A stretch of 64,000 bases of DNA. Source: an uncultured Lachnobacterium sp. Lineage in GTDB: Bacteria; Bacillota; Clostridia; Lachnospirales; Lachnospiraceae. The position numbers were made by a program, and so were the translations under genes. The notes under the pieces are model-generated. The model was not told where the DNA came from. It was given only the letters and a program-made list of their open reading frames with translations, and made no database searches. The DNA is taken from assembly GCA_900546625.1 (NCBI GenBank), contig URDU01000012.1, positions 1-64,000 on the forward strand, written 5' to 3'. Of the stretch, positions 51,156-61,047 are shown one piece after another; the first letter of the stretch is position 1; each line of letters starts with the position of its first letter.

Positions 51156-53330
51156 TTAATTCTCTTTCCAGTATAATTCTATTTTGTCTCCCTCATGAAG
51201 CTCCTCGGAAAATTGGGCATCCCTGCCATTTATTACAGTGGCTATTGCCCTGCCCTTTCCTGCCTGCAAATCAAATGAGATATGGGTAAATATATCGACA
51301 AATATATATGTATCCTTGCCGGACAGCTCCACAGGCTCACCGTTTACAATTACTGTAATTGTATTTTCTGATGAGTCTTCTTCGTGTATTTCTTCCTGTA
51401 TATCATTTTTTGGCAATTCATTTTCCGGCAATTCGTTTTCCGGCACAGCAGATGCTTCAGCTTCTTTAGCAAAATCATCATGCAGCTCATCGAGCACCTG
51501 ATTCATCATCTGCTCTGATGTTCTGGCTACTGTGTTGTCAGACTCTTGTGTGTCATTATAATTGTTATTGTCGATTCTTGCAACACCATATTCATCTGTT
51601 TTCCACTCAACAGAGAAATTTTCGTATACAAGAGTGTCGAGATCAGCCTCTTCATTGTTTACAAATATCATCTGGTCTGTGTCAATAACGAGGTCCATAA
51701 ACTGCGCAATCTGACGCACTGTATAGTAATTTCTTGTCTCAATCACATCGTTTTCCCTGATGCTGTAATCCTCCGGCTCAAGCTCTCCGTTTACCTGGAC
51801 AAACCTAGGACATGAAACCCTTCTGCCGTTTATGATAAAAGTAATGACAGAATGATTGTACTCATCAAGCTGCGATATCTTATACACTGCTGCCTCTCCT
51901 GCTGTGGACGGCTCTATGATTATCTCACTGTTTGGCTCAAGTGGTGTATTGATGCTTGCAGGCTTTCCATTCATGGTCACCACTGCGCCCTCTCCTGCTT
52001 CGCCTCTTACAAGTCTTGCAACACCGTTTACCGTAAAGTTTATCGGTGTGCCGCGCTTTGGAAACAGCTCATCGTTTGGAAATCCCGCCTGAAGCGCCGC
52101 ATCGACTATTGTAAGCCTGTTATTGTCATAGAGCTTTATTCTCTCACCGTTGAATCTGACCATGATAAAATTATTTCTCTGATCATAATAATTCAGACAT
52201 ATGCCAATCGGAGTGACAATAAGCGGATCCTTCGTGATATCCTCCTGCTCAAAAATTACCTCGCCAAGCACTTCCTCGCCTCTTAGGGCGACTCTTTCCT
52301 CCGGCAGGTCGAGGTCTTCCGCAAGCTTTTCCGTAAAGCCGTGTATCTTGCCTCCGCCTCCGACTACAAAGCAGGCGCTTACTGTTTTGTCACCGTTTAG
52401 CTCTCTGATTTTAGCCGATACCTCTTGTGCAATATTATCAACAACAGGTGCTGCCACATCCCAGACATCCTGTGCAGGAATTGTGTGCTCGATGCTCATG
52501 ATATCCTTGTATGTAACCTTATCACTAGTCGTAGACTGAAGCTTGATGCTCTCAGCCATGTTGAAATCCACGAGAAAATGCTGCACGATAACCTCTGTCA
52601 GCTCATCTCCTGCATGTGGTATCATGCCGTAGGCAATAATACTTCCGTCCCTTGTGATTGATATATCACTTGTTCCGGCTCCCACATCGACAAGTGCGAT
52701 ATTAAGCATACGATAGTTTTCAGGTATGGCCACATTGATAGCCGCAATAGGCTCCAGTGTCATATTGGCAACACTAAGCCCGGCCTGTCCCACTGCTGCA
52801 TACAGTCCGTCTACCACATCCTCAGGCAGAAATGTAACTATGATATCCTCGCCTATTTTATTGGCCTTATGGCCCTCAAGGCTGATAAACACCTCATCAT
52901 TTAAAAAGAATTTGACTGTAGAATATCCCACACAGTAAAACTTATAGCTTGTATCGTTTACCTCCTTGAGTGCCTCCTGCGCCTTTTCTATGCCAAGCAG
53001 GTTAAGCGTATGGACATCCTCGCCGGTCACCACAGACTCCTGCGCATACTCATACTCCACATGCGTCGTGACAGTCTTTAATACTCGTCCTGCGGCTGCT
53101 ATACACACCTCTTCAAGCGGCTGTCCCGTCTGTTTTTCAAGCTCGTCCTTTACTTCCTTAATTGTTTTTGCCACCCTGCCTATATCATGTATCTGACCGT
53201 CGAGCATCGCTCTGGTCTCATGCTCCTTCACATACTGTGCTGTAACCACAAATTCCTTGTCATCAGTCTGATAGCCGACAGTTCCTACAACATTTCTTGT
53301 ACCAATATCCAAACCGAATACATTATTCAT
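51156..53330 (-). CDS. FtsA/PilM-like actin-fold ATPase with C-terminal beta-grasp domains
   Basis: 724 residues from the ATG at 53330 (AAGGAG 8 nt upstream; a GTG at 53336 overlaps the coaE stop). The first 370 residues are an FtsA-like ATPase: FGLDIGTRNVVGTVGY (phosphate 1), an SHS2-like region, IALVDVGAGTSDISITRDG (phosphate 2) and CFVVGGGGKIHGFTEKLA. Unlike FtsA it continues with about 250 residues containing two ubiquitin-like segments (FTVNGVARLVRG and FIINGRRVSCPRF regions), a PENELPENELPKN repeat linker and a final domain with ITVIVNGEPVELSGKD. There is no membrane-targeting helix. The role is unknown; a cell-division or envelope-assembly scaffold is possible. Confidence 0.82.
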   Translation of the reverse strand: MNNVFGLDIGTRNVVGTVGYQTDDKEFVVTAQYVKEHETRAMLDGQIHDIGRVAKTIKEVKDELEKQTGQPLEEVCIAAAGRVLKTVTTHVEYEYAQESVVTGEDVHTLNLLGIEKAQEALKEVNDTSYKFYCVGYSTVKFFLNDEVFISLEGHKANKIGEDIIVTFLPEDVVDGLYAAVGQAGLSVANMTLEPIAAINVAIPENYRMLNIALVDVGAGTSDISITRDGSIIAYGMIPHAGDELTEVIVQHFLVDFNMAESIKLQSTTSDKVTYKDIMSIEHTIPAQDVWDVAAPVVDNIAQEVSAKIRELNGDKTVSACFVVGGGGKIHGFTEKLAEDLDLPEERVALRGEEVLGEVIFEQEDITKDPLIVTPIGICLNYYDQRNNFIMVRFNGERIKLYDNNRLTIVDAALQAGFPNDELFPKRGTPINFTVNGVARLVRGEAGEGAVVTMNGKPASINTPLEPNSEIIIEPSTAGEAAVYKISQLDEYNHSVITFIINGRRVSCPRFVQVNGELEPEDYSIRENDVIETRNYYTVRQIAQFMDLVIDTDQMIFVNNEEADLDTLVYENFSVEWKTDEYGVARIDNNNYNDTQESDNTVARTSEQMMNQVLDELHDDFAKEAEASAVPENELPENELPKNDIQEEIHEEDSSENTITVIVNGEPVELSGKDTYIFVDIFTHISFDLQAGKGRAIATVINGRDAQFSEELHEGDKIELYWKEN

Positions 53331-53335
53331 TTCCA

Positions 53336-53935
53336 CTACTCCTTGTATTTGCTAAGCGCTTTATTTATTGAAGCTATCGTGTTTTCGATATCTCCGTCAT
53401 TATCGATAACCTCCCTGCAGTGCCTTCTGTACTCATCTTCTTTAAGCTGGCTTGCAAAGATGCTGTCTATCTTCTCATCTGAATAGCCTCTTGATGACTT
53501 AAGTCTTTTTCTTCTGACTTCTTCACTTGCATAAATATACCACAGCTCGTCGCAGATTTCACCATATCCCTCCTCTATAAGGAGTGCTGCTTCAAGCACG
53601 AGCATGAAAAGACCTTCTTTTTTGGCCTCCTTGACCGCATTAAGCACATATTCCTTTACTGCAGGATGCACTACTTCATTTAGAAGCTCTCTTTTTTTAT
53701 CATTCGAAAAAATCACTCCTGCCAGTGCCGGTCTGTCAAAATGCCCGTCCTCAAGCCATATCGGTTCGCCCGCAAACAATTCCTTTAATCTGTTGTAGCA
53801 GTCGCTTCCCGGCTCCATCAGCTCATGTGCTATCTCATCGGAGAGCATGACCCTTACGCCATCAAGTTCCTTAAGATAGCCAAGCACTGCCGATTTTCCG
53901 GCACCTACACCACCTGTTATTCCTATAAAAATCAT
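53336..53935 (-). CDS. coaE: Dephospho-CoA kinase
   Basis: 199 residues from the ATG at 53935 (AAGGAAA upstream). The last step of CoA synthesis. The P-loop is GGVGAGKS (8-15); DEIAHELMEPG, DRPALAGVIFSNDKKRELLNEVVHP and LEAALLIEEGYGEICDELWYI are family motifs. It lies 19 bp after the polA stop, in the common polA-coaE arrangement. Its stop overlaps the FtsA-like gene. Confidence 0.95.
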   Translation of the reverse strand: MIFIGITGGVGAGKSAVLGYLKELDGVRVMLSDEIAHELMEPGSDCYNRLKELFAGEPIWLEDGHFDRPALAGVIFSNDKKRELLNEVVHPAVKEYVLNAVKEAKKEGLFMLVLEAALLIEEGYGEICDELWYIYASEEVRRKRLKSSRGYSDEKIDSIFASQLKEDEYRRHCREVIDNDGDIENTIASINKALSKYKE

Positions 53936-53954
53936 ACTATTTCCTTTTCTGTCA

Positions 53955-56666
53955 TCAATGCGCATCATACCAGTCATAGCCACACTCGGTGCCCACCTCC
54001 ATGGATACCTTCATGTCCACCGCACCACGCATCTCTTTCTCCAGAAGCTTAATCACTTTATCCTTCTCAGCTTCCTTTGTCTCAATTAAAAGCTCATCAT
54101 GCACCTGAAGGATAAGTCTTGACTTTAAGCCCTCGTCAAGAAGCCTGTCATGCACACGTATCATAGCAATCTTTATGATATCGGCTGCTGTACCCTGAAT
54201 AGGTGAGTTCATCGCAACTCTCTCTCCAAACTGTCTTTGCATGAAATTGCTCGAGTTCAGCTCGGGAATCGGTCTGATACGCCCAAACATGGTCTTTGTA
54301 TAGCCGTTTTTCTTGGCATCCAAAACCGTCTGATCCAAAAACTCCTTAATCTTTGGATATTTGACAAAATAGCTGTCTATATAGCCCTGTGCCTCTTTCC
54401 TTGAAATTCCCAGGTCGTTAGACAGACCAAACGCGCTAATACCATATACGATACCAAAATTTACCGCCTTTGCATTTCGTCTTTGAAGGTCTGTGACCTC
54501 ATCAAACGGTGTGTCAAACACAAGGGATGCTGTACTTCTGTGGATATCCTGACCATTCTTAAAGGCCTCTATCATCCTTTCATCCCCTGAAAGCGCCGCA
54601 AGCACCCGAAGCTCGATCTGCGAGTAGTCCGAGTCAACAAACAGATCTCCATCCTCAGGCAGAAATACCTTTCTGATAAGCTTGCCCAGCTCAATCCTTA
54701 TCGGGATATTCTGCAGATTAGGCTCTGTGCTTGAAAGACGGCCTGTCGCAGTGATTGTCTGATTTAAGGTAGTATGGATTTTGCCATCAGATGCAATATA
54801 TCCCGAAAGTCCGTCAGCATATGTGCTCTTTAGCTTTGTGAGCTGTCTGTATTCCAGAATATCCGCGACAATCGGATACTCCGGTGCCAGCTTTTCAAGC
54901 ACATCTGCCGCAGTAGAATAACCGGTCTTTGTCTTCTTTTCATTTGGCAGTCCAAGCTTTTCAAAGAGAATGACTCCAAGCTGCTTTGGCGAATTTATAT
55001 TAAACTCTTCACCTGCTGCCTCATATATTTTCTTTTCAAGCTCAGCTATCGAAACAGCAAGCTTGTCTCCATACTCCTTAAGCTTTATTCCATCAGCCCT
55101 TATACCCTCATTTTCCATATCATACAGTACGAAAACGAGCGGGAGCTCGATATCTTTATAAAGCGTGAGCATATCCATTTCCTTTAGCTTCTGCAAAAGA
55201 ACCGGCTTTGATTTCCAGGCAGTATACACCTCGTAGCAGGCACAGTCCACTGCCTTTTTCTCATCCTCCTTCATCATCTGGGTAAAATCAAGCTTCCCCA
55301 GATAATCCTTTTTAGATGAGAGCATAAGCCCCAGATAGTCCTTTGCAACCGCATCATATGGATACTCCCCGACAAGCGGATTGATAAGGTATGCAGCCAC
55401 CATCATGTCAAAATATCTGTCTCTGTCCTCTGCCTTTATCTCTTTGCTCTTAAATCTGTGCAGATTGGTCTTTAAATCCGGTGATATCCATGACTTTACT
55501 TCCAGGGTATTTAGTTTTTCATCCAGGAAGTTGCTTGAAATCTCATCACCTGTACAGATAAAATAAATGTCCTCCTCTGAAAAACAAATCGAAACAGCAA
55601 GATAATCGTTCGAAACCGGCTCCGAAAACAGACTTAGCTGTCCATCACTTTCGCTGTTTCCCAAAGACTCTCCCGGTACTACCGCAAAAGCGACCTCCTT
55701 GTCCTTTGCCTTCTCAAACACACTCTCTGCAGTCTTTAAGTCCCTTACTACCACAAAATACTCCTCGGCATTGTTTTTAGGAGCCTCCACATTAAACCGT
55801 GACAGCATGTTTTTGAATTCGTATCTTTTGCACAGTAAAAAGGCTTCCTCTGTGTAGAGTGACTCTACTCCGCCACTAAGCTTTGCATCAGAAAATTCAT
55901 AGTCAACCGGTGCATCAAGTATGATTGTAGCAAGCTCTTTGCTCATAAGCGCCTGCTCCCAGTACTCCACTATATTCTTTGAAGCCCTTGGCGGCTTTAC
56001 ATTCTCAGCGTCCTCATGTACTGCCTCTATACAGTGATATTTTGCTATAAGTGCGCCTGCTGTCTTTTCGCCGATACCGGGTACCCCGGGAATATTATCA
56101 GACGTATCTCCCTGCAGAGCCTTTACATCGATAAACTCCTTTGGAGTGACGCCGTACTTTTCGATAACATCTGCTGTATTATAGTTTTCTATCTCGGTTC
56201 CTGTTTTCTTTGTCTTTGGAATCCTTACCATGACATGGTCAGTCGCAAGCTGCAAAAGGTCTCTGTCTCCGGAAATGATGGCGACATCCATACCGGCCTT
56301 TTCTGCCCTGACAGATAAGGTTCCAAGTATATCGTCGGCCTCATAGCCTTCCTTTTCCACGATTTTAATGCCCATAGCAGTAAGCATTTCCTTTATCATA
56401 GGCAACTGCTGCCTGAGTTCCTCGTCCATAGGCTTTCTCGTGCCCTTGTACGCATCAAACATCCTGTGCCTGAATGTCGGTGCATGCACATCAAATGCCA
56501 CCGTCAGATAGTCAGGCTTTTCCTCATCAAGAATCTTGAACATGATATTCAAAAATCCATAGACTGCATTTGTGTGAAGCCCCTCTGAATTGGTCAGATC
56601 AGGAAGTCCGTGATATGCCCTGTTTAAAATACTGTGTCCGTCTATAAGTACAAGCTTTTCACTCAT
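53955..56666 (-). CDS. polA: DNA polymerase I
   Basis: 903 residues. The N-terminal 5'-3' exonuclease (about 1-290) has DGHSILNRAYHG, YEADDILGTL, ISGDRDLLQL and LQGDTSDNIPGVPGIGEKTA. The middle 3'-5' exonuclease-like domain has lost the DxE metal site (AFAVVPGES where DTET is expected), so there is no proofreading, as in Bacillus and Taq. Polymerase motif A is DSDYSQIELRVLAALSGD, motif B RRNAKAVNFGIVYG and motif C QVHDELLIE. It carries out Okazaki fragment and repair synthesis. Confidence 0.97.
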   Translation of the reverse strand: MSEKLVLIDGHSILNRAYHGLPDLTNSEGLHTNAVYGFLNIMFKILDEEKPDYLTVAFDVHAPTFRHRMFDAYKGTRKPMDEELRQQLPMIKEMLTAMGIKIVEKEGYEADDILGTLSVRAEKAGMDVAIISGDRDLLQLATDHVMVRIPKTKKTGTEIENYNTADVIEKYGVTPKEFIDVKALQGDTSDNIPGVPGIGEKTAGALIAKYHCIEAVHEDAENVKPPRASKNIVEYWEQALMSKELATIILDAPVDYEFSDAKLSGGVESLYTEEAFLLCKRYEFKNMLSRFNVEAPKNNAEEYFVVVRDLKTAESVFEKAKDKEVAFAVVPGESLGNSESDGQLSLFSEPVSNDYLAVSICFSEEDIYFICTGDEISSNFLDEKLNTLEVKSWISPDLKTNLHRFKSKEIKAEDRDRYFDMMVAAYLINPLVGEYPYDAVAKDYLGLMLSSKKDYLGKLDFTQMMKEDEKKAVDCACYEVYTAWKSKPVLLQKLKEMDMLTLYKDIELPLVFVLYDMENEGIRADGIKLKEYGDKLAVSIAELEKKIYEAAGEEFNINSPKQLGVILFEKLGLPNEKKTKTGYSTAADVLEKLAPEYPIVADILEYRQLTKLKSTYADGLSGYIASDGKIHTTLNQTITATGRLSSTEPNLQNIPIRIELGKLIRKVFLPEDGDLFVDSDYSQIELRVLAALSGDERMIEAFKNGQDIHRSTASLVFDTPFDEVTDLQRRNAKAVNFGIVYGISAFGLSNDLGISRKEAQGYIDSYFVKYPKIKEFLDQTVLDAKKNGYTKTMFGRIRPIPELNSSNFMQRQFGERVAMNSPIQGTAADIIKIAMIRVHDRLLDEGLKSRLILQVHDELLIETKEAEKDKVIKLLEKEMRGAVDMKVSMEVGTECGYDWYDAH

Positions 56667-56735
56667 TTTATACTTTCCTTATTACTTAATATTGTTGTAA
56701 TCGCTGCCGGTCACACTGCAGTGCAGGCAGTAATG

Positions 56736-58526
56736 TTAAATAGCTCTTGTATATTTCTTAAGCCACTGAGCCTCCTCATCATTCAAAAAAGGTGAAACAA
56801 GCTCATAAACTCTGGCATGGTAAGCGTTCAGGTATCCCTTTTCCCTGTCTGTCATCTGATTTGGATCAATAGCATCTAAATCTATAGGCACATAAGTCAG
56901 ATTCTCAAAATACATAAACTGACCATACTCATTTTTCTCACCCTTTCGGCAGATAAGCTCATTCTCTGTACGAATACCGAATTTGCCCTCTAAATAGATG
57001 CCCGGCTCATCTGTAGTGACCATGCCCTCTTCTATCACACGCTCTGCCGTTCTGCCCGGGTACTGCTTCCAGTGAAAGCTATTTGGTCCCTCATGCACAT
57101 TGAGCACATAGCCCACACCGTGTCCGGTGCCGTGATTGTAGTCCATGCCAATCTCCCATAAAGGCTCTCTTGCCAGAATATCAAAGTTTAGTCCCGAGCA
57201 GCCCTCCTTAAACCTTGCATTTGCCAGGTTCATATTTGAGCGGCACACTCTCGTAAACATATCCTTCATCTCGTCAGTCACCGGTCCTAACGCAAAGGTT
57301 CTCGTGATATCTGTGGTTCCCTCCAGATAATGTCCGCCTGAATCAACCAAAAGAAGACTCTCAGGCTTAAGCTGCCTGTCAGACTCCTCTGTTGCAGAGT
57401 AATGCACAATAGCACCATGATCAGCATATCCGCATATTGTGGCAAAACTCAAATCAAGAAAGCCCTCCTGCTGCGCTCTAAGCGATGCAAGATAATCTGA
57501 AGCCGAAATCTCTGTCATAGGTATCTTACCTATATTTGTCTTAAGCCAGTACATGAACCTGCACATCGCAACTGCATCCTTCAAATGCGCCTTGCGCAGA
57601 TTTTCAAGCTGTACTTCATTCTTTACGGCCTTCATGACAACTGTAGGATCCTCCGCATCAATCACCTTAACACCCTTTGGCAGGCTGTCGCAGACGCGGT
57701 AATTTACAATCGATGTATTTAAAAGCACTGTCTCTTTTTCATCAATATGCTTCACATATTCATAAAAATCATCGTAAGGTCTTGTCTGTATACCATTCTT
57801 ATCGAGGTATGCCTTAAGAGTCTCTGTCACAACCTCTTCCTGCAAAAACCATATGCAGCTGTCCTGTGACAGTGCCAGGTACGAAAGCACTACAGGCACA
57901 TAGCTTATGTCGCCTCCCCTGACATTTAAAAGCCAGGCGATATCGTAAAGTGATGACATCAGATGAAGTGTTGCACCCTTTTGTGCCATCTGCTCTCTGA
58001 CTCTTTTAAGCTTTGAGCTTATATCCTCACCGGTATATTTATTGTCAAAAATCATGACAGGTGCCTTTGACATAGGAGGCCTGTCTGTCCATATAAGGTC
58101 AATCAGATCCTCATTTACATACATGCTGCCATGCTTTTCTTTTGCGATTTCAGAAAGCCTTTTGCCCCATGCGGCATTTACCACTCTGCCGTCAAAGCCT
58201 ATTACACCGCCATCCGAAAGAGTATCCTTTATATACTCATCAACTGTCGGTACGCCCTCCTCGCCAATCTTAAACAGCTTTACAGTGGTATCCTTAAGCT
58301 GCGCAGCCGCCTGCACAAAATACCTGCCGTCTGTCCAGAGTCCAGCCTCATCCATAGTGATGACTGCGGTACCTGCTGAGCCCGTGAAGCCTGTAATATA
58401 TTTGCGTGCCTTAAAATGCTCTCCTACATACTCTGACTCATGAAAATCAGCAGTAGGAACCACATACAGCGAGATGCCCCTCTTTGCCATCTCGCTTCTC
58501 AATGCTTTTAATCTATCCTGTATCAT
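56736..58526 (-). CDS. Aminopeptidase P family protein (Xaa-Pro aminopeptidase, M24B)
   Basis: 596 residues from the ATG at 58526, 4 bp after the thioesterase stop. The long three-domain form: two creatinase-like N-domains (GFTGSAGTAVI...DGRYFVQAA; LNVRGGDISYVPVVLSYL), then the pita-bread catalytic domain. Metal ligands are seen in LLVDSGGHYLEGTTDITRT (two Asp), HGTGHGVGYVLNVHEGP (His), TDEPGIYLEGKFGIR and ENL (Glu). It removes residues preceding proline from peptides in the cytoplasm. Confidence 0.93.
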   Translation of the reverse strand: MIQDRLKALRSEMAKRGISLYVVPTADFHESEYVGEHFKARKYITGFTGSAGTAVITMDEAGLWTDGRYFVQAAAQLKDTTVKLFKIGEEGVPTVDEYIKDTLSDGGVIGFDGRVVNAAWGKRLSEIAKEKHGSMYVNEDLIDLIWTDRPPMSKAPVMIFDNKYTGEDISSKLKRVREQMAQKGATLHLMSSLYDIAWLLNVRGGDISYVPVVLSYLALSQDSCIWFLQEEVVTETLKAYLDKNGIQTRPYDDFYEYVKHIDEKETVLLNTSIVNYRVCDSLPKGVKVIDAEDPTVVMKAVKNEVQLENLRKAHLKDAVAMCRFMYWLKTNIGKIPMTEISASDYLASLRAQQEGFLDLSFATICGYADHGAIVHYSATEESDRQLKPESLLLVDSGGHYLEGTTDITRTFALGPVTDEMKDMFTRVCRSNMNLANARFKEGCSGLNFDILAREPLWEIGMDYNHGTGHGVGYVLNVHEGPNSFHWKQYPGRTAERVIEEGMVTTDEPGIYLEGKFGIRTENELICRKGEKNEYGQFMYFENLTYVPIDLDAIDPNQMTDREKGYLNAYHARVYELVSPFLNDEEAQWLKKYTRAI

Positions 58527-58530
58527 TTTA

Positions 58531-58992
58531 TTATGCCTCTTTAAATTCAAAAAATTTCGTATCTAATTCCGGATACATTCTCTTTAGTGAGATTGGTTTG
58601 CCGGATTTGTTCAAAAAGCAATGGCTGCTTTTTGCAGTAGTGCGAAGCTCGCCTGTCTCTTTGTCCTTCATGACATACTCAAGCTCCATCTTGATTCCGT
58701 TATACTTAAGCAGCTTTGTGTAGATGACGACCGTATCATCGAAATGTACCATACTGTGATACTCTACCGATATCGACAGCACCGGACTTATGATTTCCAT
58801 ATCCTCCATCTGCCTGTAGTTGAGTCCTATCTGATCCATCAAATCAAGTCTTGCTTCTTCCATCCACTTGACATAGTTTGAATGGTGGATTATACCCATC
58901 TGATCTGTTTCATAATACTTTGCGTGGTGCTCGTAAGGACGTATTCTAAGCTCGCCCTGTGAGCCGGCAATCTGCAACTCATTGTTTGCCAT
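58531..58992 (-). CDS. Acyl-CoA thioesterase (YbgC/4HBT family)
   Basis: 153 residues from the ATG at 58992, 8 nt after GGAGG. A hotdog fold with the family active-site pattern YYETDQMGIIHHSNYVKWMEEAR (Asp in TDQMGI), then VHFDDTVVIYTKLLKYNGIK. It hydrolyses acyl-CoA esters; the substrate is unknown. It is coupled to the aminopeptidase gene. Confidence 0.9.
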   Translation of the reverse strand: MANNELQIAGSQGELRIRPYEHHAKYYETDQMGIIHHSNYVKWMEEARLDLMDQIGLNYRQMEDMEIISPVLSISVEYHSMVHFDDTVVIYTKLLKYNGIKMELEYVMKDKETGELRTTAKSSHCFLNKSGKPISLKRMYPELDTKFFEFKEA

Positions 58993-59085
58993 AAAAAATT
59001 CCTCCATTCATATTTTAGTCTTCTTTCTATTATGCCACATTGGACAATTAAATTCAACGACCTGACAGTAAAATATGAACCGTGA

Positions 59086-61029
59086 TTAGCTGCGTATCAT
59101 GCTGTAACAGTCCCTGCAAATATTGCGTGAATTGCCAATCGGGAGGATTCTTCCGCAATACCGGCATCTGATTATATACTCATCCTTGCTCTTTGATAGA
59201 AGCTGCATGATCTTAGCCTGTGTTTTGTCGCGCTCGCTTTCAAGCCAGTCCTCCTCCACAATTTTGCCCATGCGGACCGAAAACTGATAGTACAGATCAA
59301 GCTTTTTGTAATAGGACTCGTATTTCATGAGCCCCTGATACCTTGAGTGCTTATCCGGCTTGTCAAGAGATATATCAGATGTATACGACATGCAGTAGCG
59401 CAGCCATTGTCTGACCAGCTCTTTATCCTTTATATCTATCGGACAGGTAATCATCTTGTAGAGCAGATATTTGTCATCGAAATCTGCGATAAAGTAGCGC
59501 TCCTTGTACGCATAGCCATACAAAAACAATATCTCATCGACATTGATTTTCCTAAATGGCGCTGACGGGTTTGCCTCATGCCAGAGCTTAATTATCGCAT
59601 CAAGCGGCGCATCCATTGTAAGAAGCACCTGTGGGAAGCCAAGACTTACGATATCGATATCCTGCTCCGTTATATTTAGAGTATTCTTCAGATAATTCAG
59701 ATTCTTTTGACCTAAGGCTGTCACATAGCCTGTATCATATATGCCAAATCTGCCTGCACGGCCTGCTATCTGCTTTATCTCAGAGATGACAAGCGGACGT
59801 CTTGATACTCCGTCAAACTTTTCCACCTCCAGAAATACGATTCTTCTGACCGGCAGATTGAGCCCCATGCCTATCGCATCTGTTGACACGACAACCTGTG
59901 TCTTTTTCTCGTTGAAAAGTGTCATCTGTCTGCGCCTTATTTCCGGCGGCAGGCTTCCGTAGATGACACTTGGCTTTATGCCGTTTTCCTCAAGACGCCC
60001 TGCGATATTGAGTACCGACTTCTTGGAAAACACGATAAAGGCATCGCCCTCCCTCACATCCTGCGGAAATGAAAACGGCTTATCCTCCAGCTTTAGAGCT
60101 GTCTTTCTCTCATACTCCCTTATCTCATACTCGTCATGGCACAGATTAATCAGATGAATGACAACATCCTTTGCCACCGGGCTCATGCATATATGAATCT
60201 CTTTCGCAAGTGTACCAAGAATTGCCCTTGTCCACGAATGTCCCCTGTCATCATCTGCTACCATCTGTGCCTCATCAATCACTGCGATATCATATTCCTT
60301 ATCACAGTCAAGCATCTCCACTGTCGATGCGATAATTCTGCTGTCTGATACCTCAAGGCACTCCTGGCCTGTGAGCATGGTGCATGGTATACCTGCATCA
60401 TTCATCTTCTCATACACCTCGAGTGCCAGAAGGCGAAGTGGCCCCAGATAAACTCCGTTTTGCGCCAGCTTAAGCCGCTCGAGTGCCTGATAAGTCTTAC
60501 CGCTGTTAGTCGGTCCTATATGGAGTATGAAGCGCCTTTTCATGCTCTGGGCTTTTGGAAACTCAAGCTCCGGCCGCGCCGGAACCAGCGTGACAATCTC
60601 TCTTCTAAGCTCCTTGCTGCGATACTCATTGTAAAGTGCTTTCATGCTTCTGGTACATATCGCACCTATATACTCCTTGCGCAAAAGCTTTAAAAAATCC
60701 TCTGTGAGATACTCTGCCTCCTTCTCATCAAACTGCTCCATATCCACCCTGACGAGCTGCGGAAGGATTTCTCTATTTAAAATCTGCCTTGCATTTTTAT
60801 TGTTGGAATAATAGGTAATCAATGCAAGCCTTTTTATTTCCTGATGCAGCTTGTCGAGTGCTATTGTCTCGTTTTTTGAAAAGCGCGCATATTTAATTGA
60901 TTTTGCTTTACTGTTGAGCCTGTGAATATAGTGTGCCAGCTTCACAGGCTTACCTGTACTTTTCTTCGCATTCTCCCTGTACTGGTCAATATAAAACTGT
61001 ACCAGTATCTCTTCAAACGATTTTTCCAT
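59086..61029 (-). CDS. Suv3-like SF2 RNA helicase with C-terminal zinc ribbon
   Basis: 647 residues. Motif I is HIGPTNSGKTYQALERL, motif II IAVIDEAQMVADDDRGHSW, then VIYGSLPPEIRRRQMTLFN, VVSTDAIGMGLNLPVRRIVF and EIKQIAGRAGRFG (motif VI): the Suv3/SUPV3L1 signature. Mitochondrial Suv3 works with an exoribonuclease in RNA decay; the bacterial version is little studied. A charged N-terminal helical region of about 165 residues precedes the core. The C-terminus ends in a CRYCGR..P...CRDC zinc ribbon. It lies 18 bp after the FKBP gene. Confidence 0.88.
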   Translation of the reverse strand: MEKSFEEILVQFYIDQYRENAKKSTGKPVKLAHYIHRLNSKAKSIKYARFSKNETIALDKLHQEIKRLALITYYSNNKNARQILNREILPQLVRVDMEQFDEKEAEYLTEDFLKLLRKEYIGAICTRSMKALYNEYRSKELRREIVTLVPARPELEFPKAQSMKRRFILHIGPTNSGKTYQALERLKLAQNGVYLGPLRLLALEVYEKMNDAGIPCTMLTGQECLEVSDSRIIASTVEMLDCDKEYDIAVIDEAQMVADDDRGHSWTRAILGTLAKEIHICMSPVAKDVVIHLINLCHDEYEIREYERKTALKLEDKPFSFPQDVREGDAFIVFSKKSVLNIAGRLEENGIKPSVIYGSLPPEIRRRQMTLFNEKKTQVVVSTDAIGMGLNLPVRRIVFLEVEKFDGVSRRPLVISEIKQIAGRAGRFGIYDTGYVTALGQKNLNYLKNTLNITEQDIDIVSLGFPQVLLTMDAPLDAIIKLWHEANPSAPFRKINVDEILFLYGYAYKERYFIADFDDKYLLYKMITCPIDIKDKELVRQWLRYCMSYTSDISLDKPDKHSRYQGLMKYESYYKKLDLYYQFSVRMGKIVEEDWLESERDKTQAKIMQLLSKSKDEYIIRCRYCGRILPIGNSRNICRDCYSMIRS

Positions 61030-61047
61030 ATATGTGTGTTATCCTCT

